A DNA stretch of 64,000 bases, from positions 30,196,001 through 30,260,000 of the forward strand of contig CM060731.1 of assembly GCA_030704615.1 (NCBI GenBank), in the 5' to 3' direction. The position numbers were made by a program, and so were the translations under genes. This document shows positions 38,553 through 50,297 of the stretch, piece after piece. The notes below the pieces were generated by a model. That model saw only the letters and a list, made by a program, of their open reading frames with translations. It did no database searches and was not told the DNA's origin. The stretch is from Takakia lepidozioides. Taxonomy: Eukaryota > Streptophyta > Takakiopsida > Takakiales > Takakiaceae. Every line of letters begins with the position of its first letter. Position 1 is the first letter of the stretch.

Positions 38553-39713
38553 AAGGGACTGAAAACATACAGCAGGTGGGGTAGACGAACAAACTGCCGT
38601 GCTGCCATAGCGTAGCTTAAGAAAGGCGCTGGCAAAGCTGCGATTTTGTGGGTGGGATCTATGGCTGTAACACCTTGTTTCTATGGTGAAACTGCGATCG
38701 ATGTGTCACATTCAGAGCCTTGTGCACGCCCATGAAATTCACCGCAATTTCACAACAAAAAACGAAACCCCAAGTCCCCTCACATGCAAACAAGTGGAGG
38801 CATTCATCAAAAACTTACAAATTCTTCGGAATTCTTCAAATCTGAGACCGCTTCCAAGCCTACCTCCTGCCTGTTTGTGAATACAACCTGAATTCACATC
38901 TTGTACAGTTGTGTCCTTCCCTTGTCTTCAAACTTTAACTAACTGTAAGGTATGTCTAGTATTTTACTTACAGGTAAGTTGCAACATACTAACCCCATAC
39001 CTGCATAGACTGAATTTAAATAGAGAAAACTAATAATAATATGCAGCAAGTTTATCCATGAATGATGTCAGTCGAAATTCTCTGCGTCATTCCAGGGCCC
39101 TGCACCAACAAAAAAAAAAACAAAAAAAAAAACCCCTCCAAAATCATTGTGCTAATATACTGAGACTGCTCCTATACCCACGCACCGCTACTTTGAACCC
39201 CATGTACGGGTCAAGTAGAATACAAAGGAAACTCTTCATCCACCACATTGTATAGAATAGTTTGTCAGGGTTGCTCCTACTGGATGGATGATGGGATGGA
39301 TGACAGGATGATACCGATCGGATGAGGGCGCCAAACAGCAGCACAGCATGTATAAAGGATGGCGCAGCGCTACGCAACACGTGCGCACAATCGACGGTGC
39401 AGATGAGCGAGAAGCGCGCACCGCTCGTTCACATCCGCACAGCGCCCACGTGGCGTGCCACCTGTACCCACCGATGGGCCTCCATACCCGCTTCTTTCTG
39501 CTCTGCCCCCTGCCCGTCCCAGGCCTGGCCCGAACCTAGCTCGATACTATAACTATTATTATTATTACTGAATTTTGACATTCTAATGAAAGAAAAGGTA
39601 ACAGGACGATATTAATATAATTATTATTAATATGAGCCATTAAAATGCATTAAGAAGAGGGGAAAAATTAACCCCGTGGACCGTGAGGCTTTTTTTTTTT
39701 TGGGCTTACAGAG
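38553..39713. other. No gene recognised
   Basis: Spacer with an A-rich tract at 39110-39140 and an (ATT)n tract near 39550. A weak LINE-tail-like block with a T tract lies at about 39650-39702. No coding segment seen. Confidence 0.5.
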
Positions 39714-39721
39714 GTGGTAAC

Positions 39722-40753
39722 CAGTGTTGTGCGGTTCTTGCCATATTGAAGGAACCTCCTGTTCCGGTTCCTTGGTATATTTAAAGAGACGGTTCCGGTT
39801 CCGGATCCGGTTCTTTTTTATGAAGCTGTTCCGGTTCCGGTTCCGGTTCCAAAATTCATGAGCAGATTCCGGTTCCGATTCTCTATTTTTTGAATTTAAA
39901 AATATATATTAAATTTTTGATCGTTTTTTATAAATCTGAAAATGATTTGTGAATCCCCATTAGTTATATCAAATCTTTTGACCATGTTGAAAAGAAACAA
40001 CACAACATTCATATACAAATTTATGAAATAATAATAATGCAATGTAAGCGAGTATAAATTAATGTGTGTAGAGTACACAAAGAAATCATTTTATCTCAAA
40101 CAACTCGGCCTCTGCAATCAACTCCTCGTTGTCATCTAAGTGGACTTCCTCACTATTCAAAAACAGACGTGAGAGACGATACAACACAACGCGATTAAAG
40201 GAAAAAAAAAAAAAAACAAAAACTGCTGCCTACGATGCTACCTCCCTGCGATGCTCCCTCCCCCGTGCTGATGCTAGCGCTGCTGCAGCACATCGCGCAG
40301 GTGGGAGGTGCGAGACTAAAGAATCAGGAAAACCAAAAAACAAAAAACAAAAAAAAAAAAAACCGCTGCTCCCACGCGCTGATCCCTCTCCCCCGTGCGT
40401 TGCTCCTTCCTCCCCGTGCTGCTATGCGCTGCTCCCTCCCCCGCACTGAAGTCGCGCTACTGCAGCAGATCGCACAGATTGGGAGACGACAGATCACAGC
40501 AGAAGAAAAAAAAAAAAAAAAAAAAAAAAAAACCCTAGTGCGGGAACCGGATCCGGAACCGCCAAGAACTCCCGGTTCCAGTTACCATCCAGTTCCTGGA
40601 AAAGCCCATACCCGCCGATTCCGGTTCTGAAACCGGCTTGTCCGGTTCCTGTTCCGGTTCCTGGGCGCCGATTCCAGTTCAGTACCGGTTACGAGGAACC
40701 GGAACCGGAACCTTCGGTTTCAACCCTCCTAAGCGGGTACCCGCACAACACTG
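39722..40753. mobile_element. Non-autonomous hAT DNA transposon, 1,032 bp
   Basis: Terminal inverted repeats of 13 bases are perfect: CAGTGTTGTGCGG at 39722-39734 and its complement at 40741-40753. The flanking octamer GTGGTAAC is duplicated at 39714-39721 and 40754-40761. CAGNG ends with an 8-bp target duplication are the hallmark of the hAT superfamily. Both subterminal regions are packed with CCGGTTCC/GGAACCGG, the kind of clustered motif hAT transposases bind. The interior is AT-rich and A-tract rich with no transposase frame. Its exact TSD suggests a recent insertion or good preservation. Confidence 0.93.
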
Positions 40754-41104
40754 GTGGTAACAACATAACAACCCCTTGACCACATTTTATTATCCAGAGT
40801 GAGATTATTTGGCTTGGAATTACTAGTTACTACATCCCTCCACTTGTCCAGAGCCTTTGCATGGACGGACGGTCTCTGGGGGCCCACTATTGTTACTACG
40901 GTCAATTCTTAAGGGTCCCATTACTTACATCCGTGTTTCCTGGGGATTGCTTCATTGACTTGGACAGCCTGGGCATGCAGCCCACCCCTTGACACCGACC
41001 TTTGATGAACTTGAAAGGCAAAAGCAAAAGCAAAAAATTAGATTTTCTTTTTTTCCTGGCAAAGGCGGGGATGGTAACAGTGTAGATCATACTACTGTAA
41101 GTAA

Positions 41105-41290
41105 TGAGAAAATAAAGGGAACACCCAGGAGCACTCACAAATCAATATAACCTCAAGAAAAACAAAAACCTCTTTCAAAGTAATATCACAAGGCTCGACT
41201 ATAGACTATACAACTGTACCAGACCCAACCAGAGGTAGCAGTATTTGAGCCCCGAATAACCTGGGTGTATTTATAAACAATAGACTAATG
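41105..41290 (-). repeat. tRNA-derived SINE family, copy 1
   Basis: Shares with 56885-57118 and 60058-60150 the + strand blocks GGGAACACCCAGGAGCACTC (variants GGGAGCACAGCTCACAAATC) and CCTCTTTCA-AGTAA. Its distal block TTGAGCCCCGAATAACCTGG resembles the complement of a B box. Confidence 0.6.
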
Positions 41291-41707
41291 AGAAGTTAGA
41301 AAACTATTTTATAATTTTATATAAATCTAAATATATTTGTATATGTATTGTATACAGTGTATGTATTTGTATATGTATGTAATGGAATTATATTTTATGA
41401 TTTTGTATAAATTAAACTGTGAATTAATTTCTGCTATCTGATTTTCTCTGGGCAAAAATATAAAATAAAATAATAAGGGCCTCCATTTAGTCGAGTTTTC
41501 AATAAAACACAATATATTTTTCCTCTAAAAAAAGAAAACAAGGAAAACATTGACGGTGTCCCATAACCCTCTTGATGGACGTCTCATATCTAAATACAGC
41601 CTACATGCATATTCACCTCGAACGTATGCAATATCATTCTATAGCTATAAGATGTCGAAATCAAGCAACCCAAATGGAACGTGGAAATAATTTCGAGCAG
41701 AAAAATC

Positions 41708-41760
41708 ATTTTTTCTTTTTTCAAACAGAGGATGGTGCCTCCATATTTTATTGATTGAGG
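41708..41760 (-). repeat. LINE-like poly-A 3' tail
   Basis: On the minus strand it reads TCAATAAAATATGGAGGCAC then CATCCTCTGTTTGAAAAAAG, a diverged relative of the other tails and ending A-rich. Confidence 0.45.
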
Positions 41761-41934
41761 CGAAGAAAAATCATTCACGTCCTATACATTGGATTAGGCC
41801 GAAATCTGATGTTTCCTCATATGGTCTCTTACAGCGGGACATTAGAGTGAAGGGTCCAGATTTGCACTTTGTATTATGGCCCCAAATAGGTTCCATGGAT
41901 GCCACAATGTAAATAGCTTAAGAGGATAAAAGAT

Positions 41935-42112
41935 AAAGATTCTTTAACGTCCAGTGAATTTACAGAGCCTACTGCTCAACATACAGGCCATCGAGGGCCC
42001 AATGGACGGTCTGAAGGCACATGTTGAAGGATTGAACCCAGGATCATCTAGGTTATGCACAGGCAGGGCACAAACACCCAACCACTGGGCTACCTGCTCA
42101 AGTGAAAGCTTA
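41935..42112 (-). repeat. tRNA-derived SINE, second family
   Basis: On the minus strand, GTAGCCCAGTGGTTGGG (A-box-like) and CTGGGTTCAATCC (B-box-like) are followed by a body ending AGGCTCTGTAAATTCACTGG and ACGTTAAAGAATCTTTA. The same 3' end occurs on + at 60252-60295, which supports a mobile family. Confidence 0.7.
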
Positions 42113-42411
42113 AGTTAAAAGAAACGCTGCGTGCATGGGCAAGAGAATCTAGAAGGTTCGCCGAATGGGCCCACATGCATGCAACTGCTACTTTTATAGG
42201 GCATACCATGGCCCTCTGGGCCCACATGCAGCCGCCCCACTTATTTCAGACAACCTCTCCATGTCCACTCCCCTTTACCTGATTTTATTTCTCAACCGAC
42301 TTGGGGTAATTTGGCGAGGTTACTCTGAAAGAGGTTATTTTGTCCTCTCACTATAATTAAGGGCCTGATTTTTTTTAATTGTTTTTAAGGGTCTGATTTG
42401 TTCCTGGGTGT

Positions 42412-42500
42412 TTCTCTTTTTTCTTTTTTTTCTTTTTTTTTGAAAAAAAAGAACAGGGGACGGTGGCCCTGAATACTTTATTGAAGTTTCAGGAAAAAAA
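42412..42500 (-). repeat. LINE-like poly-A 3' tail
   Basis: T-rich tract then GAACAGGGGACGGTGGCCCT and GAATACTTTATTGAAG. On the minus strand this gives AATAAAG, then GGGCCACCGTCCCCTGTTC, then A-rich sequence. Confidence 0.6.
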
Positions 42501-42954
42501 GAGAGAAAAGAAACGGAGTGCTTGTAAAGCTTAACTGGAATGGGGGTTATTGAGTTTTTCTTTTTTTGGTTTTCAAGAATTGTGAACCAACTTGTGCTCC
42601 CACGCTTCAATCAAAAAGAATAAGAGAAAGAAAACTATTAAGAAATAGAGGCTCGGAATGGCTTCGGTGGAGGCTCGGTGTTGCTGCTGGGTGCGGGGAA
42701 GAGCTTCGGGTGGCTCTGGTAAGCGGGGCCGTCGATTATCTTGCGGAAGGCTTTCAGCGCCGTCCGATGGTAGTGCGTGTGTGGAATGTGTAGCTCGCTG
42801 CTCTCTAATGTTTGACATTATATTCTAGGAACTCTTGCGTGTGTTGCCGCACTGGATCGCTGTGTGTGTGAGGCCTTCGTGTCGGAGCTGCGCTGCTGTT
42901 TGTTCTCCGTGCATTTTTCCAGGATTGAGTGGTCGTGTGCCACTCTTTGACACC

Positions 42955-44828
42955 ATGGCTGACACTGCTCAGGTTTGTGATGAACTAGAGTCTTACAGGA
43001 TCGGGTGTTTGGTGTGCTCATCAGATGCTCATCAGTGTTGACATTGGAGAGACGAATTTTAATTTCGACAGCTTTTTGCTGTGAAATGTACTGCATGTTT
43101 CATGCATTGTTTCAGATCGGTTGGTGAGATCTTGAAGTGGTCGGCTTGATGGTAGGATCGTGTGCTTGGTAATGAGGATCTGCATCGAGAGAATATTGTC
43201 TTCGTCTAACGTTGTACTAGTGTCTCGGTTGTTACTTGTGCGTCGCAAGTCGTTTTTTCCACTCGTTGCGATGCACTGGTAATAGTAGATGAAGGCATTT
43301 CTGCACTGTTGTTGGCTTGTTGGTAGAATCATACGTTTTGTGATCCGAGGGAGGGTCGGCATTGAGAGAATTCTTCTTTCTGTGATGTCCTGGTAGTCTC
43401 TCGGTTGTCATGTGTGCGTGGTGAGTCGTTTTGTCATTCATGAGGCTGTACTGGTAGCACCAGACGAAGGCATTTCTGAACTCGTACATCGTTGGGAAGA
43501 TAGTAAATCCTCCTTGGCTGGGGGAAATTCATGCATTCGATGTGTTACAACTTCGTAATGAAATTATCGAACGATTTCGAATACCTTACGGAACTGTTTA
43601 TGCCAATTTTTTCATGCAGAACTTGTTACTTGTACCGTGGCATTGAAAGTATTGTCTGGTGGATTCTCCATATGCTCTATGATGGCTTGTGACCCCATAA
43701 ATTGTCGCCACTAGTTGTAGATATTTGCATTCGGACCTATTTATCTGGTTTGGCCTCCTAAAACATGCGTGCGACCTTTCTCCTGTTCTGGAATCGAGAC
43801 AGGAGCCGCAGTTGAAGTACTTGGGCTTCTTCAACCATATCTTCCGTGTGGCAACAGCGTACGTGCAGAAGGTCTATACGTATGCGAAGGACAGCTCTGG
43901 GCCTTTGAAACCTAGTGCTGATACTGTTGAAGGCACAGTCAAGACGGTTGTGGGGCCTGTATATGAGAAAATTGAGGGGAAGCCAAAGGAACTCTTGCAG
44001 TACCTTGACAACAAGGTAGTACTTGAGAGCACTGCTTGTGGTTTATTGGAAATTTGGGTGGAGAGGCAGTTGCTATGTTGTGGAAACAATCTTTAGGCTG
44101 TTGGTAGTGATGTCAAAGTGCAAATGCTTCGAGAGTATGTTGAGCCTTATTTTGTATCTTGTCTTCTGAGTAGTCGGTTGGTAGTTGAACTAAGTGCTTT
44201 TGTTGGAGTGTTAGGGGTGGAATATCTGACCTCTTGCGTGTGTCTTTGGCAGGTGGACGAGACTTTGAATTTGGTTGAGAATCTTGTGCCTGACTTTGTG
44301 AAACAGAAGACCTACCAAGCTTATGATGTTGCAAAGCAAGCACCAGAGGCAGCCAGGTCACTGGTGGCAGATGTCCAGAAACAGGGCATTTCTGAAACTG
44401 CCAATGAGTTCTACCAGAAATATGAACCTGTAGCGGAGGAATGGGCCTGCTCTGCTTGGCAACAATTTCTGAAACTCCCTCTTGCACCTCAGGCCGTGCA
44501 TCTTGCTGCTCCTGCAGCTTTGTTTGGTGCTCATCAGTACAACCAGTTTGTCTCAGCTTTGAAGCATCACCAGTTGCCTTTATCGGACTACATCCCCTTA
44601 TTGCCAGTCGAGAAGATTGAACAAAGTTTGAAATCTACTCCAGCTCCAGCAGAATCCACCCCTTCTCAAGAGGCTACCTCAGCTCCAGAGTCTACTCCGA
44701 CTACAGAATCAGCTCCAGGATCAGATACAGCGTCAACTTCAGCTCCAGAATCAGATCCAGGGTCAACTCCAGCTTCAGAGTCCACCGCTTCAACAGAGAC
44801 TACTCCAGACACCGCCCCAGCACAATAA
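42955..44828 (+). CDS. REF/SRPP family (lipid-droplet/stress-related) protein, 3 exons
   Basis: Exons 42955-42972, 43803-44015 and 44253-44828 give 268 residues. The first exon encodes only MADTAQ. The REF domain (about 7-195) shows LKYLGFF, YTYAKDSSGPLKPSADTVEG, TVKTVVGPVYEKIEGKPKEL, LQYLDNKVDETLN, YQKYEPVAEEWACSAWQQF, KLPLAPQAVHLAAPAA, YNQFVSAL and YIPLLPVEKIEQSL. This is the order in rubber elongation factor, SRPP and plant LDAPs, which coat cytosolic lipid droplets and respond to stress. There is no signal peptide or membrane segment. The last ~65 residues are a low-complexity Ser/Thr/Pro/Glu tail of SAPESTP-like repeats, unusual for the family. The ATG lies in CACCATGG, a strong context. 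Confidence 0.93.
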
Positions 44829-45754
44829 GAGGTTTTTAATATCTTTGAAGGTCGTTGGACACCTGACGCTCTGTGCTGGTGTTCCATCGCGGTGTACACT
44901 GTACACTGTAAGTGGTTCTTTAATAACCTAAATGATACGGTGTGAGGAGGGGAATTTGCATGAAGTTTCCGTTCAGACTGTCAAGGGCGGACCAAGAAGA
45001 ACTCACAAGTTTGTTTAGTTTACATAGAACCAGGTACAAAACTTTGTGTTACATGTTTTGCATATGTAGATTTGTGTTGTGTAAACAGTCCTGTATACGA
45101 CATGGTTTATGCCGTATGAATTCTGTAAGAAAAGAGGTAATCTATCATAGCCTGCATTACTACTTACCAGCATTACTACTTACCATACTTCACCATTCAT
45201 ATGTCAAGAAAATGATCTGAAAATGTCTGTGTCCTACCTCTAAATGTACACGAACAGGAGGAAAAAAGGTTATTCCTGGATACTCCCATGATTAACATTT
45301 CCTTGCCTGCTGTCTTATACTCTTTGGAGCTATAATCTTCCTGACACCCTACATCATTACCCCTACTTGGCAAAATTCTGGTAAATCCCGGTCAATACTC
45401 TGAAATGCAAATATCTGTGTACAAATCTATTATTCACAGATGGCTCACACAAAATGTATCAAGGGTGCATATCCACCTACACCCTTACCCTGACTCCACT
45501 ATTTATAGATCAAGAGGGCTGTTGCTTAATAGTGGCCGAAGGGTTTTATCTGCAGTCTATGTTCAGTATTTGTTTCTGACAATGCCATCATTAGTTCAGA
45601 GATTCAACTGGGAAAGATTTCACTTCCAACCTCCATCTCCAGTCCATGTCACAAAGAATCATCTCATAATCTCCAGAATATCCGAGCCAGTTGGAAGAGG
45701 TAGACTTAGCCTAAGGTCACACACCATCCCATCCTAAAGCTAAGATATGCAAGT
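44829..45754. other. Convergent intergenic region
   Basis: Between the REF/SRPP stop (+) and the SEC14-like stop (-). Presumed 3' UTRs. No other gene seen. Confidence 0.55.
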
Positions 45755-48192
45755 TCAGGCAGATGCGGCAACAGTCTCACCATTCAGAGCTGCTGGAGGC
45801 TCAATCTTCAAGGCGGATAGATCTGGTATATTTGAGTCATTAACTTCAGCCCCCACCTTCCACATGAGGGCAGATTTTGTGTCATCTTGCTGCATCAAGT
45901 TAGCATACTCTTCGTAATTGAAATCGTTCTCTCCAAGTGATGCCTCAACCTTGTCCAGGTCTAGTAGCTCATGCAAGAGCTTCATCGACTCGGCATTCTT
46001 ACTATACACAAACTTTACTTTATGAAATGTCTTTGGATCAAGGAAGGGGCTCACAATCTGCATGCCAACAATTCAATGCTTCTGCATGAATCTTGCGACA
46101 ATGCAACTACCATATTTAGCTTATGTCCTTGAAAGATGCCCCCTTATTGAAATACTCCCTTTTCCAAGACTCTAATCTTCAAGTAGTTAAGCAAGAAATC
46201 AGATTTGATGATGTCAGCATGGACCTCATTGCTAATAATCACTTGCTAGATGAAATCTCCCTCACCCCACGACCCATCTCTCACTCCCCCACACATACAT
46301 CCTAAACAATGCACAGATATTCTACTGTACAACAAACTACGGTTCACATTGTCTGAGTTAGTAACATAACACTTACCACCCAAAAAGCTTCAAAAATGCG
46401 GGGAGGGTTGTACAAGATGGCCGTGCCCAATCGCTCAGGATAGTAGTTTTGCAAAATATGGGCAGTTTCCTGGACTGTTCTGATGGGGACTGATTTCTTA
46501 GTTGTCCAGCCCTTGAAATCGACCAACCACACCATTTGCTCTTGGCCAGGCGGCAGATTCAAAACAGCACTCTCCATTGTGTACACCAACTGCCGTAGTT
46601 GACCATCACGAGCCGTGGTATTCTGTGGGGAATAAGCAAACTCCATCAGTCCAATAGATTACATGAAGAGAGAATCAATGTAGCCAGGAAGGACAAAAAA
46701 TATATATTGAAATGTCCAGGAAAAACCCATTACTCAAGTGTCTTTTTGAGGCGTCCAAGCTTGACTGAGACAGCCTCCTATGCATGGTATGTTGTGATCT
46801 TTCAGTTACATCACAAGTGGGTTCTTGGATACCAATGGAGGTGTCATACATTTCTTTTCATTGTCCACAACCACACTTCTTGCTCTCACTCAGCTAGGGT
46901 AGTTGCAACTCAATGGGAGTTTCACATTATCAGCCTCACCTGCCTTCCTGGGTGCAACACCAGGACAGTGTGCCCCTGCTTGTCCACAAAGTTAGCTCTG
47001 TATGTTTTTCCAGTCCTCGACTCTTCTGCAACCTCCTCCTGCAAAGTGCTTTAGAAGTTAGGACTTCAAAATATGTCTGCTACTGTCTGCCTAGTCCTCT
47101 CAAAACTAGGTGTGTTTATCTCATTTTTGCGTCTAGTGACTGTCTGATCCATGTCTCTTGCTCTCTCTCCCTGGTATGTCTTTGCATCCCCGTCCATTCT
47201 AGCCCTTTCAGAAGGAGCCAATCAAATTTGAATCCAAATAGTTGTCAGCCCTGGTGGGGAGAGCTATGGCAACGTCAGGCTCAGTTCCACATCCTCAAAA
47301 GGACAACCCCACGACCCGCTCTCCGGGTGTAGTTATCCCCAGACATACGTCCTTGAGAAAATGGCACTGCCAGTGTTCACAGGACAGGATCAACGGCATC
47401 TCTCTCCTGTTTCGTCTTCCACCCTTTCCAACTGGGTGTGGAATGTGTGACCATGGGGGTGCAGAAAATGCTCACTAACATATATCTTTTCTCTGCAGAA
47501 ACCAACAGCATACATAGGGACGGGCACCTTGTTTGCCACTAATTCAAGAGTTCTTGTGACCAACTAACCCAGCGAATCTCTTCAGGTTTATACTTTGCTC
47601 TCCATGCAAGACTGTCGCGCAACATCTTTTCTGCTTTCTTAACATTCCAGTTGCGTGCCCTCAGGTACCTCTTGAGGCAAGCATCTGATGCATATAGCAA
47701 TGACCGTCCGGTCAGCTGACCCAGTGCTGTCCGCAGCTCATTCACCTGACAACCCATTCACGAGTCTCAGAGACCTATGAATTGGTAATAATACTGATCA
47801 TTTCAAGGAAGGTCTACTTATATTAAGGTACAGCAGCATTCACACAATGGGCCGTCTGTGTTAAGTCAAAACTCACAGAATAGCTTTAATTATCTAAATC
47901 AGACAGACAGGTTTTGCATGAAAGAAAGCCAGAATAGAACATGCCGATTGGTCCAGGTCAGTCCCATGCTTGAATACGTTCTCGAGCTAACTGCCAGAGT
48001 TGAATTGAAAAAATCTCCCCAAGGGTGAATAGTTGACAGGAAAGTCATAAAATCCTTAATCCTTAATCAAAGGTAAGCAAATACAAATAGGCTATGCTTT
48101 CCACACTAAAATCTGTGACTTACCTTGGCTTCTTCTTCGGCAGGTGACGAAGGCTCCTCAAGCCATCTGCTCCCAGCTTTTTTTATCGACAT
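45755..48192 (-). CDS. SEC14-like CRAL-TRIO lipid-transfer protein, 5 exons
   Basis: Exons in coding order are 48192-48124, 47745-47569, 47038-46940, 46622-46377 and 46057-45755, giving 297 residues. The CRAL-TRIO N-terminal part is ACLKRYLRARNWNVKKAEKM with SLAWRAKYKPEEIRW (about 45-82). The lipid-binding domain has GKTYRANFVDKQGHTVLVL, RQLVYTMESAVLNLPPGQEQ, WLVDFKGWTTKKSVPIRT, HILQNYYPERLGTAILYNPP and PFLDPKTFHKVKFVY. It matches the short plant Sec14 group without GOLD or nodulin domains. Such proteins bind phosphatidylinositol or other lipids and act in cytosol-membrane exchange. The ATG gives MSIKKAGSRWLEEPSSP, preceded in frame by a short leader. The last ~40 residues are acidic and variable. 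Transcribed divergently from the V-ATPase accessory gene. Confidence 0.94.
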
Positions 48193-49417
48193 GCTTACAA
48201 ACTCCCTCACACCACAGCCTTTCCTACTATTTAACAATCAAGCACACCACCCTGTCTCAGATTGATACACAAGCAGTGTAATGAGTATACATATTATATG
48301 CTGGGTAGCTATTGCAACAACTGAAGTGCACGCTCAATTCAATGACTTCCATTTTGAAGGCTATCTCACTCTCAGTTCCACTTCATTAGTAAAAACCATG
48401 GCACACCTGAATGAAAACATCAAAGAATATCCATGTACATCTGTATTGTGACTTCAGGTACAAGTTCACTCTCTCCTACCCAGGCCCCATCGTCAAGCAA
48501 AATCCAATCTTGGGCTTGGAATCACACTGCCCTAACCAAAAGTGGTGTTTCAGATTGCCTTCTACCCTTATCAGGCAGCAGCAGCAAGCAAAAACACTAT
48601 ATTGGCCGTCCACATTCCTTGAACCGCGGGGAGTGAGACCAGGAAACCCGGCACAACAACAACTTGACAATCCTTCGATTTAGAGCTAGTCCAACAGAAG
48701 GATTTGCTTAAGTGGGAAACATATCCGCTAGCTAGATTGACCTTTGGACTTCCAAATCGATGGTTTTCGCATTTGTAATTAGAACCAAGGCTGGGCCTTT
48801 TGGTTGTGCATTGTTGCAAGAGATCGCCAGACAGTAGGACGCTCCACTGCACAACGGGTGTGCTGTAAGCTACAAACGCGGTTTTGTAAATTTTCCAACA
48901 TGTTGACGAACTGAAATGCGCCAAATCCTATGCTTAGAGAGCAAACATGGTGTTCAGGAAAGCTCCTTGTGACCAGGTCCAGTATTTCAAGCTGCATGGA
49001 GCGTGTTATGCAGACCTCAGAAAATGAAAGCACCATGAGGTAGAGAATGCATGGTGGAACTTACCTTGTTGGTATGTTTTCCTATCCACAGCGCAATGCT
49101 CTGGATAAATAGAGATATCAACTGCTGACATTGCTCACTAAAGTAATGCAGAGTGAACAAGCTTTAGAAAGGATTGATATGATTCAAGCTTGATATGATT
49201 ATGTCCATTATCCCAGAGATTGCAGCACATTGAGCGCCACAAGCTTAACCGACAGGAGGGACGGCTCCATGAACCATCGGAAGCAGGTTAAGGCTAAAAG
49301 CCGAAGTTCCGAAGCTGAAACTCGAACTGAAACTCAACCTTCCAAATACAAACATGCATACTCCCTCCGAGGCGGACTACAAAACCTGGAACCAGACAAC
49401 ACTTGTTCCAGAGCCCG

Positions 49418-49795
49418 CAGCTTCACAAAAATGACAGAGCAAATCAAAAGCATGGATTTCAATTCACCAAAAAGAAATCAGAATGTGAAAAGAAGCTTCA
49501 CATGAGACAGTTCAACATAGAAACAAACAACAGAGTTGCAAGCAGGTACCAAATTTTCAGAGTCCAGAGTTTCCAAGTAACGACAGAGGCTTAATCTCAG
49601 CTGAGAGAAAGACACGAGATTGTGACAAGAAAATGCACCTCAAGCAGATAGATGAAGACAAAAAACAGAGTTGCAAACGGTACCAGTCTTTCCAGTGCCC
49701 GCACCTTTAAAATGATGAGAGAGTCAAATCAGGCTGGATTTCAGTTCAGAAAAAATATTCCAGATCTCGAAAACCAAGTGCAGATGAGGGAAACA
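49418..49795. repeat. Degenerate direct duplication, ~270-bp spacing
   Basis: CCCGCAGCTTCACAAAAATG / GGATTTCAATTCA / CACATGAGACAG (49418-49510) corresponds to CCCGCACCTTTAAAATGATG / GGATTTCAGTTCA / CAGATGAGGGAA (49697-49795). Confidence 0.6.
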
Positions 49796-50164
49796 AGCAA
49801 ACTGCAGCAAACAGTCGCTCCTCTCATACTGATCGACACAGACAACATCTTCCTCTCCATCGTCGTCTTGGTCTTCGTCTTCGTCTTCATGCCCTCGCCC
49901 ACAACGACAAGAGACTCTGGAAACACGCACTCCACGTTGATTACATCTCGTCCGTTTAATAATTTAAATATCCTGTGGCTCAGAACAATTACATACTTTT
50001 TCCAGCCAATAAAAAATCAAGGTTGTGAGGGTGACATTAACTGCCTCTTGGCACAAAAGCTCGCGAGGTAAATTCTCTCTACCAACTGTAAGTGTACTTT
50101 GCGTTCGTGGCAGCCTCTGATGCGCCAACTTGGCAATGTCAGATATCTACACGTATTGTACATA

Positions 50165-50235
50165 CGAACATATATATATGTATATATACTGTATAAGTAT
50201 ATATATTGTATATATATTTATACATATACAATACG
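50165..50235. repeat. AT alternating tract
   Basis: Runs of ATATATAT with GTATATAT interruptions just upstream of the V-ATPase accessory start codon. Could form cruciforms. Confidence 0.8.
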
Positions 50236-50297
50236 CGCACAAGCAGATCTCTCGGGTATTTCGTGGTTTCGCAAGTGTAGGCCTGGGCTCGTCGTCC

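Larger units (their letters stand above)
48193..50297. other. Divergent promoter region with degenerate duplication
   Basis: About 2.1 kb between the start codons of the SEC14-like gene (-) and the V-ATPase accessory gene (+). It contains a diverged direct duplication (49418-49795) and an AT alternating tract (50165-50235). No further gene recognised. Confidence 0.5.

Noticed and set aside
42038-42112. Functional tRNA gene
   Set aside because: A- and B-box-like motifs are present, but the sequence does not fold into a clean cloverleaf by eye and continues into a SINE body.
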